Part shown: positions 45,049 to 51,956 of the stretch, in pieces | Layout: every line of letters begins with the position of its first letter | Numbering within the stretch: position 1 is the first letter of the stretch | NCBI RefSeq assembly: GCF_016888165.1 | Contig: NZ_JACSWC010000319.1 | Coordinates: forward strand, 1-51,956 | DNA: 51,956 nt | Origin: Halomicronema sp. CCY15110 | GTDB lineage: Bacteria; Cyanobacteriota; Cyanobacteriia; Phormidesmidales; Phormidesmidaceae | Reading direction: 5' to 3' | Made by a program: the position numbers and the translations under genes | The notes under the pieces: model-generated | The model's database searches: none | What the model was told of the DNA's origin: nothing | Seen by the model: the letters and a program-made list of their open reading frames with translations, nothing else

Positions 45049-45468
45049 CACAATCAACCAGGGATAGCAGGAAAATTCTCGATCGCACGATCGCTGCTGT
45101 TGCAGACCCAAGCAGCCATTGTCTTCTCATGATTTTAGAAGCTCAGTGCAATCACGTGAGCGGTTTTGTAAACCCTCTGCAATGTAAACACCCTGGACAT
45201 CGCGCCGCCCCACTCAGAGACAGATTCTCACATTGTTGCGAGAGTGTGGCTTAAAGTAAGCGGGATGGCGGGTCTTTGTCAAGCAGGGGCAGCGAAGATT
45301 TACAGGGCGATCGCTCCGACGACTGAGCGGCGGGCAAGCAGCTACTTAGGGAGCGGCGGGGCGTCCCCATCTGCGGCATAATTGGCAGTCGAGTGAGCCA
45401 CTGAGCATCACGGTGGGAGATGGCGTCAGCCTCACCGACTGGGTTGATGCGTGTGGAAAGGAGCCCCG
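45049..45468. other. Divergent intergenic region between ftsX and nodB-like gene
   Basis: About 420 bases holding divergent promoters. Nothing beyond HIP1 octamers and short GC-rich partial repeats was recognised; AAAGGAG at 45457-45463 is the ribosome-binding site for the deacetylase gene. Confidence 0.45.
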
Positions 45469-46329
45469 TTGAAAAAATCGCCTTTGAGCAAACTGGTCGT
45501 GCTAACTACGATCTCAGTTGTCTGTTTCCTCCTCGGCAACTGTGTGCAGCAATTGGTCTGGACGGGCACAACCGCGCAGCTAGCCTCAGTGCCCGTGAGC
45601 GCTGCCAGTCACCAATGGGTGAACACGCTCCAGCCGACCTTTCCCCAAGTCCAAATCAGGGTGCAGCCTCCGGTCACGAATGGGACTAATATCGACAGCG
45701 ACTTGATTCAGCAGTGGCTGGGCGATCGCTCACCCGAAGTTTTTCTCACTTTTGACGACGGGCCGAGTGCTGAGGCCACCGTACAGATTTTGGATGTGCT
45801 GCAACGGCACAATATCAAGGCGACCTTTTTTGTCTTGGGCAGCAATGTGATCCGACTGCCCGACGTGGTGCAGCGCATTGTCGCCGAAGGTCACGAACTC
45901 GCCCTGCATTCCCACACTCACCCCAATTTTTTGACCCTCACCCGTGAGCAAAAAGAGGCGGAAATTGCCCAAAGTCTGTCGCTCCTGCACTGGTATTTTC
46001 CCGATTTGCGGATTCGCTGGTTTCGCCCGCCCTACGGCAAATATGACCAGGAAGTGGTGGATATTGCCCACGACTACGGCATGTGCATCGCCATGTTTAA
46101 CGAAATTTCGACCGACAACACCTCATCAGCCGGGGAAATTGCGCGGGTAGTGCTCAAGAGCCGGGGCAAAATTATGGTGTTTCACGATGGGCAATGGCCC
46201 CCGTTAGGGAGATTGAGTGAGCCGGAAGCGCAACTCGTGGCGGGCCTCAATCGCTCCGTGGGGATCGCCCAGGGGCAAGGGGCAAAATTTATGACGCTGA
46301 GCGATTATTTTGGCCACTTTTGTCCATGA
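45469..46329 (+). CDS. NodB-domain polysaccharide deacetylase, membrane-anchored or secreted
   Basis: A 286-residue carbohydrate esterase family 4 protein. An N-terminal lysine pair and hydrophobic segment (LVVLTTISVVCFLLGN, about 9-24) act as signal or anchor. The NodB domain (about 85-275) has TFDDGPS with the catalytic base aspartate, the metal-binding H-S-H-T-H (HSHTHPNFL), RWFRPPYGKYD, and the late MVFHDG with the catalytic histidine. Such enzymes deacetylate peptidoglycan or other N-acetylglucosamine polymers outside the cytoplasm. TTG is chosen because AAAGGAG lies five bases upstream; an in-frame GTG at 45451 would add six residues. Confidence 0.93.
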   Translation: MKKSPLSKLVVLTTISVVCFLLGNCVQQLVWTGTTAQLASVPVSAASHQWVNTLQPTFPQVQIRVQPPVTNGTNIDSDLIQQWLGDRSPEVFLTFDDGPSAEATVQILDVLQRHNIKATFFVLGSNVIRLPDVVQRIVAEGHELALHSHTHPNFLTLTREQKEAEIAQSLSLLHWYFPDLRIRWFRPPYGKYDQEVVDIAHDYGMCIAMFNEISTDNTSSAGEIARVVLKSRGKIMVFHDGQWPPLGRLSEPEAQLVAGLNRSVGIAQGQGAKFMTLSDYFGHFCP

Positions 46330-46464
46330 TGGTCAGTTCCCTGTCGGGCGGGCTTCCAGCCTGCCGCCCTCGCCAGTCCGTGAAAAGGCACGATTTAGCG
46401 ATCGCGGACGGCCAGGATCGCCATCCAATCAGAACCACCGCTATGGGACGAATCGCAGCGATCG

Positions 46465-47847
<1,383 letters not shown>

Positions 47848-47888
47848 TTAATGGCATCCCGATCCCTCTCCGGCTAAACGATCAGGCT

Positions 47889-50309
47889 TTACCGACAGAA
47901 ATCGTTGCCTTTGTATGGCCACTGCCAGTTGGTGACTTCTTCGATGTCAGTTCCCTGCTCAAAGGCATAGGTCAAACACTCGATAATGCGGTTTTTCATC
48001 CGCTCTTTGACATGGGCCGCCGCTGAGCCAAGTTTGGGCACGCGATCGATCACGTCTATGACTAAGTTGAAGCGATCGATCTGGTTGCGAATCGCCAGCT
48101 CCAGCGGCGTGTTGATGTTGCCCTCTTCCTTGTAACCGCGCACATGGATACGTTCTTGGTTGGCCCGACGATACACCAACTTGTGAATCAGCCAGGGGTA
48201 ACCGTGGAAGTTGAAGATCACCGGCTTGTCAGGGGTAAAGAGGGAGTTGAAATCCCAATCGTTCAAGCCGTGGGGATGCTCGCCTTCGGACACCAGCTTG
48301 AACAGATCCACGACGTTGACAAAGCGCACCTTGAGATACGGAAACTCCTCTCGCAGGATGGCCGTCGCCGCCAACGACTCCATCGTCGGAATGTCACCAC
48401 AGCTCGCCATCACCACATCGGGAATGTCCGGCTCCGTGCCGCAGTCATCGTTGCTGGCCCAGTCCCAAATGCCGATGCCCTTGGTGCAGTGCTGGATCGC
48501 TGCATCCATGGGCAAAAACTGGAGGTGATTCTGCTTGTCGGACACGATGACGTTGATGTAGTCCACACTGCGGAAGCAGTGATCCGCCACCGACAGCAGA
48601 CAGTTCGCATCCGGCGGGAAGTAGACCCGCACCACGTCAGGACTCTTGTTCGTCACCAAATCCACATAACCGGGATCTTGGTGGCTAAAGCCGTTGTGAT
48701 CCTGACGCCACACCAGTGACGACAGCAGAATGTTCAACGACGAGACCGATCGCCGCCAGGGCACATGGTTCTTGCAGATGTCCAGCCACTTGGCGTGCTG
48801 GTTAAACATCGAGTCCACCACATGGGCAAACGCCTCATAGGTGTGGAAAAGGCCGTGGCGACCCGTGAGCAGGTAACCTTCTAGCCAGCCTTGCAGCGTA
48901 TGCTCCGACAGCATTTCCATCACCCGCCCGTCCGGCGACAGTTCACTACCGTCCAAGTCTTCTTCGTAGAAGTCCGCCATCCAGGCTTTCTTGGTAACTT
49001 CGTAGACCGCTTGTAATCGATTTGATGCCGTTTCATCCGGCCCCATCAGGCGGAAATTGTTAGGGTTGTCGCGCATAATGTCGCGCATCAAGAAGCCCAA
49101 CACTTTCGTATTCTCAAATTTCACTGTGCCAGGTTCGGGGATCTCAATGGCATACTGCCTAAAGTCGGGCATAGTCAGTTCGCGCCGCAACAGGCCGCCA
49201 TTCGCTTGCGGGTTCGCACTCATGCGGCGGTTGCCCGTCGGAGCCAATTCCTGCAACTCCGGGATCAACGTGCCGTTTTCATCAAACAGTTCCTCGGGGC
49301 GATAGCTCTTCATCCATTCGCCGAGTCGCCGCAAATGCTCGGGATTGCTGTGCATGCCCCCCATAGGCACCTGGTGCGCCCGCCAAAAGCCTTCCACCTT
49401 GTGACCATCGACCTCTTGTGGCCCCGTCCAGCCCTTGGGCGTGCGGAGAATAATCATGGGCCAGCGGGGACGTACCGGGTTCCCACTGTTGCGACACTCT
49501 TGCTGAATGCCGCGAATCTCGTTGATGCACAGTTCCATCGTGGCGGCCATTTTCTGGTGCATCTCAGCGGGATCGCTGCCCTCAACGATGTAGGGCGTGT
49601 AGCCGTAGCCCCGGAACAGCGCTTCCAACTCTTCGTGGGAAATCCGCGCCAAAATCGTCGGGTTGGCAATCTTGTAACCGTTCAAATTCAGCACGGGCAG
49701 CACCGCCCCATCGCGGATCGGGTTGATGAACTTGTTGGAATGCCAGGCCGTTGCCAGCGGGCCGGTTTCCGCTTCGCCATCGCCGACGACGCAGCAGGTA
49801 ATCAGATCGGGGTTATCCAAAATGCTGCCGTAGGCGTGGGAGAGGCTGTAGCCCAGCTCGCCCCCTTCGTGAATGGAACCGGGGGTTTCGGGGGTGACGT
49901 GGCTGCCGATGTGACCGGGAAAGGAAAACTGCTTGAAAAACTTCCCCATCCCCCGTTCGTCCAAACTCTTGTCAGGATAAATCTCGGAGTAGGTACCTTC
50001 TAAATACACTGGCCCCAAGACTCCCGGCGCACCGTGACCTGGCCCCGCCATGAAAATCATGTCGAGGTCGTACTGCTTGATCAGGCGATTGCAGTGGATG
50101 TAAGTGAAGCTGAGGGCGGGTGACGCTCCCCAGTGGCCGAGCAGTCGGTGCTTCACATGCTCAGGCTTGAGGGGTTCCTTTAAGAGGGGATTTTCGCGCA
50201 GATAAATCATGCCCACGGCGAGGTAGTGACAGGCTCGCCAATAGGCATCAATTTTCCGCAACGCTTCGTCTGACAGGGGCTTCGCCTGAGGTGAAGAGAC
50301 CATGATCAT
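47889..50309 (-). CDS. xfp: Phosphoketolase (xylulose-5-phosphate/fructose-6-phosphate)
   Basis: Thiamine-diphosphate enzyme cleaving xylulose-5-phosphate or fructose-6-phosphate to acetyl phosphate and a sugar phosphate. 806 residues as usual. Signatures: [44 protein letters not shown] (across two lines of the pattern), [59 protein letters not shown] and [12 protein letters not shown]-like [15 protein letters not shown]. In cyanobacteria it shortcuts carbon to acetyl phosphate. The ATG at 50309 is preferred over the ATG two codons later because GGAG lies ten bases upstream. It is upstream of eno on the same strand. A CRP-like sequence lies about 270 bases before it. Confidence 0.97.
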   Translation of the reverse strand: MIMVSSPQAKPLSDEALRKIDAYWRACHYLAVGMIYLRENPLLKEPLKPEHVKHRLLGHWGASPALSFTYIHCNRLIKQYDLDMIFMAGPGHGAPGVLGPVYLEGTYSEIYPDKSLDERGMGKFFKQFSFPGHIGSHVTPETPGSIHEGGELGYSLSHAYGSILDNPDLITCCVVGDGEAETGPLATAWHSNKFINPIRDGAVLPVLNLNGYKIANPTILARISHEELEALFRGYGYTPYIVEGSDPAEMHQKMAATMELCINEIRGIQQECRNSGNPVRPRWPMIILRTPKGWTGPQEVDGHKVEGFWRAHQVPMGGMHSNPEHLRRLGEWMKSYRPEELFDENGTLIPELQELAPTGNRRMSANPQANGGLLRRELTMPDFRQYAIEIPEPGTVKFENTKVLGFLMRDIMRDNPNNFRLMGPDETASNRLQAVYEVTKKAWMADFYEEDLDGSELSPDGRVMEMLSEHTLQGWLEGYLLTGRHGLFHTYEAFAHVVDSMFNQHAKWLDICKNHVPWRRSVSSLNILLSSLVWRQDHNGFSHQDPGYVDLVTNKSPDVVRVYFPPDANCLLSVADHCFRSVDYINVIVSDKQNHLQFLPMDAAIQHCTKGIGIWDWASNDDCGTEPDIPDVVMASCGDIPTMESLAATAILREEFPYLKVRFVNVVDLFKLVSEGEHPHGLNDWDFNSLFTPDKPVIFNFHGYPWLIHKLVYRRANQERIHVRGYKEEGNINTPLELAIRNQIDRFNLVIDVIDRVPKLGSAAAHVKERMKNRIIECLTYAFEQGTDIEEVTNWQWPYKGNDFCR

Positions 50310-50780
50310 AGTGCTTAAACTCCAGCGATTAGTTCAGTGGTTATGGGTGTCAATATCGGTTCAGTATTCTGTAGACGGCTCATATCCAGCAGAGCCTAGA
50401 CCTACGCATTTAAGAGGGAGGATGAGCGTGACATATGCGATCAACTGCGATCAACTTTCTCTGAGCGGCAAATCTCAAAATCGCAACGGCCTTTCCAAGC
50501 TGACATTGCTCACAGACTAGCAGCTTGATGAAAGGTTGATTTTTCTGGGAGCAATTCGATTCAAGCATTGTTTTCTGTGATCTTTTTTACATTTTTTCGT
50601 CGTGTCACTCTCTAAATAATGATTTTCCATCAGGATTTACGATGAATGTAAGTTTCATTCTTTTATGTCGTTGCATTCATTCCGCTTGAGGATGACATTT
50701 TCGCGGGCAAAATTTTGTTTTTGGGTTGGTCGAGTTTTAGATTTTTTCTAGATTTCGGGAGTCGGAAAAGGCGATCGCGC
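50310..50780. other. A/T-rich spacer between xfp and ldh
   Basis: About 470 bases, markedly A/T-rich after about 50520, between the xfp start and the end of the lactate dehydrogenase gene (both minus). It is the promoter region for xfp and holds the CRP-like sequence listed at 50576-50591. Confidence 0.55.
50576..50591 (-). promoter_or_regulatory. Candidate CRP (SyCRP1-type) site TGTGA-N6-TTACA
   Basis: Nine of ten fixed bases match the CRP consensus TGTGA-N6-TCACA. It lies in the A/T-rich spacer about 270 bases upstream of the phosphoketolase ATG. About one or two such near-matches are expected by chance in a window this long, so the case rests on its intergenic place and the adenylate cyclase gene nearby. 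Confidence 0.3.
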
Positions 50781-51779
50781 TTAGGGTTGCGGCTGGAGCT
50801 GGTTGGCACACTCGCGGCCCGCTTCGATGTCGTCAATATTGGTCAAGGTAGTGGCGGCGATATTGGCTAGCGCTTCTCGCGTAAAAAAGGCTTGGTGGGC
50901 CGTCATCACGACATTGGGAAAGGATTGCAGCAGTTGAAAGGTTTCGTCTTGGATGATGCGATCGGAATGATCCTGAAAGAATAGCTTTTCTTCTTCCTCA
51001 TAGACATCCGAGCCAAAGTAGCCCAGTTGGCCGCTTTTCAACGCATCAATGACCGCCCGTGTATCGACCAGTCCGCCTCGACTGGTGTTGATCAGCATCG
51101 CTCCCGGTTTGACGATCTGTAAGGATGCGGCGTTGATCATGTAATACGTCGCAGGCAGCAGCGGGCAGTGCAACGAGATGATGTCTGACTGCGCCATTAA
51201 ATCATGAAGGGAAACGTAGACTGCTCCCAATTCCAGGCATTCGGGATTCTCGTAAACGTCGTAGGCCAGCAGATTAGCCCCAAACCCCTTCATGATTTGG
51301 GCAAAGCACAGGCCGATTTTGCCCGTGCCGACGACCCCGACCGTTTTACCGTAAATGTCGAACCCGAGCAGTCCGTTCAGCTCAAAGTTGTCATCGCGCA
51401 CGCGGTTGTAGGCTCGGTAAAGCTTGCGATTGAGCGAGAGAATCAGACCCACGGCATGTTCGGCAACGGCGTAGGGCGAGTACGCGGGCACCCGCACCAC
51501 GGTGAGACCAAGCTCGGCGGCAACTGGCAGATCAACATTGTTGAAGCCAGCGCAGCGCAGGGCGATCGCTTTCGTTCCGGTACCCGCGATCGCCCGCAAC
51601 GTCGCCTCATTCAGCTCATCATTAATAAAGACACACACCACCGAAAAGCCTTCGGCCAGGGCCACTGTAGTGGCATTCAACCGGGCCTCAAAAAAGACCA
51701 GTTCGTGCTGGTGATGTTCATTGGCTGCGGTGAATGAAATTTGGTCGTAGGGCTTGGCGCTAAAGAAGGCAATTTTCAT
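50781..51779 (-). CDS. D-isomer 2-hydroxyacid dehydrogenase, D-lactate dehydrogenase type
   Basis: A 332-residue NAD-dependent 2-hydroxyacid dehydrogenase. Visible are LRCAGFNNVDLPVA, the Rossmann GVVGTGKIGLCFAQIMKGFG (about 148-167), the catalytic arginine in NTSRGGLVDT (about 234), the catalytic glutamate near SDVYEEE, and the histidine in MTAHQAFFTREAL (about 300). Together with the sequence around YSPYAVAEHAVGLIL these match LdhA/Ddh-type D-lactate dehydrogenases, which reduce pyruvate to D-lactate during fermentation. The ATG has no strong ribosome-binding site. The 177 bases after the gene start, to the window end, hold only upstream sequence with no recognised gene. Confidence 0.92.
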   Translation of the reverse strand: MKIAFFSAKPYDQISFTAANEHHQHELVFFEARLNATTVALAEGFSVVCVFINDELNEATLRAIAGTGTKAIALRCAGFNNVDLPVAAELGLTVVRVPAYSPYAVAEHAVGLILSLNRKLYRAYNRVRDDNFELNGLLGFDIYGKTVGVVGTGKIGLCFAQIMKGFGANLLAYDVYENPECLELGAVYVSLHDLMAQSDIISLHCPLLPATYYMINAASLQIVKPGAMLINTSRGGLVDTRAVIDALKSGQLGYFGSDVYEEEEKLFFQDHSDRIIQDETFQLLQSFPNVVMTAHQAFFTREALANIAATTLTNIDDIEAGRECANQLQPQP

Positions 51780-51956
51780 ATCGTGTGTGGCCTGTAGAGT
51801 TCCTGAAGCGGCAGAGCATCGTTAGGCTATCTACCAGAGCCTAGGTTATGTGCCTTTGGACTTTGCCTGTTGAGAACAGCCTAGTACTCGACGGCATAAA
51901 TAACCATAGCCATTATGAGGTCAAAGGCTTGCCCGAATAGTTCCATTTAAAGGGCT

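Noticed and set aside
46346-46369. GGGCGG...CCGCCC hairpin between nodB and eno
   Set aside because: The arms are only six bases with a bulge and there is no T tract, so it is too weak to list as a terminator.
50302-50520. A 72-codon plus-strand frame opposite the xfp start
   Set aside because: It overlaps the xfp promoter region, has no family pattern and no ribosome-binding site.

Overview
The window looks like the chromosome of a cyanobacterium, probably a Leptolyngbya/Nodosilinea-type or related lineage; the genus is a guess. Three things support this: the octamer GCGATCGC (HIP1) recurs dozens of times inside and between genes; the gene order pipX-pipY-sepF-proC is characteristic of cyanobacteria; and there is a Ycf51 (DUF2518) gene. 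Coding DNA is moderately GC-rich. No rRNA, tRNA, CRISPR array, complete insertion sequence or prophage was found.

Left edge (1-3800, minus strand): a type III-like restriction-modification locus, mod, then a Uma2-family nuclease-like gene, then res. The Res protein stops just after the helicase motifs, so its usual C-terminal nuclease part is missing. The middle of mod is clearly more AT-rich than its ends. This is the most accessory-looking part of the window.

3900-20870: mostly housekeeping genes. They are mnmG (tRNA modification), a TauE/SafE permease, an AI-2E family permease, a secreted SPOR-like protein, purM, rlpA (cell-wall DPBB protein), an Rrf2 regulator next to cysK, a GT39 membrane glycosyltransferase, a J-domain protein overlapping a small membrane protein gene, der, and ecfT overlapping a TrpE/PabB gene.

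21080-25130: the nitrogen-signalling and division cluster pipX-pipY-sepF-proC, with a GTA-N8-TAC (NtcA-type) sequence upstream of pipX, followed by a small membrane protein gene and plsY.

25300-34360: signalling and surface export. It holds a zinc-ribbon/Ser-Thr kinase/WD40 protein, a PAS-GGDEF-EAL protein with both catalytic sets intact, a Wzm/Wzt polysaccharide ABC exporter, and a class III adenylate cyclase fused to a degenerate receiver domain.

34590-51780: core genes again. They are glyS, murD, a GT4 glycosyltransferase, a lipoprotein, ycf51, an iron-alcohol-dehydrogenase-family gene, a class I aminotransferase, tatA, ftsX, a NodB deacetylase, eno, phosphoketolase (xfp) and a D-lactate-dehydrogenase-type gene. 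Enolase, phosphoketolase and the lactate dehydrogenase form a minus-strand central-carbon/fermentation block. A CRP-like TGTGA-N6-TTACA sequence lies in the AT-rich spacer upstream of xfp.

Several intergenic spacers carry short G-rich tandem repeats based on TGG(C/A)TGGG. Two possible short upstream ORFs precede the SPOR-like gene and rlpA. I saw no convincing wholly new multi-gene system. The best candidates for a second look are the mod-Uma2-truncated res locus, the pseudo-receiver cyclase with the CRP-like site, and the two short upstream ORFs.
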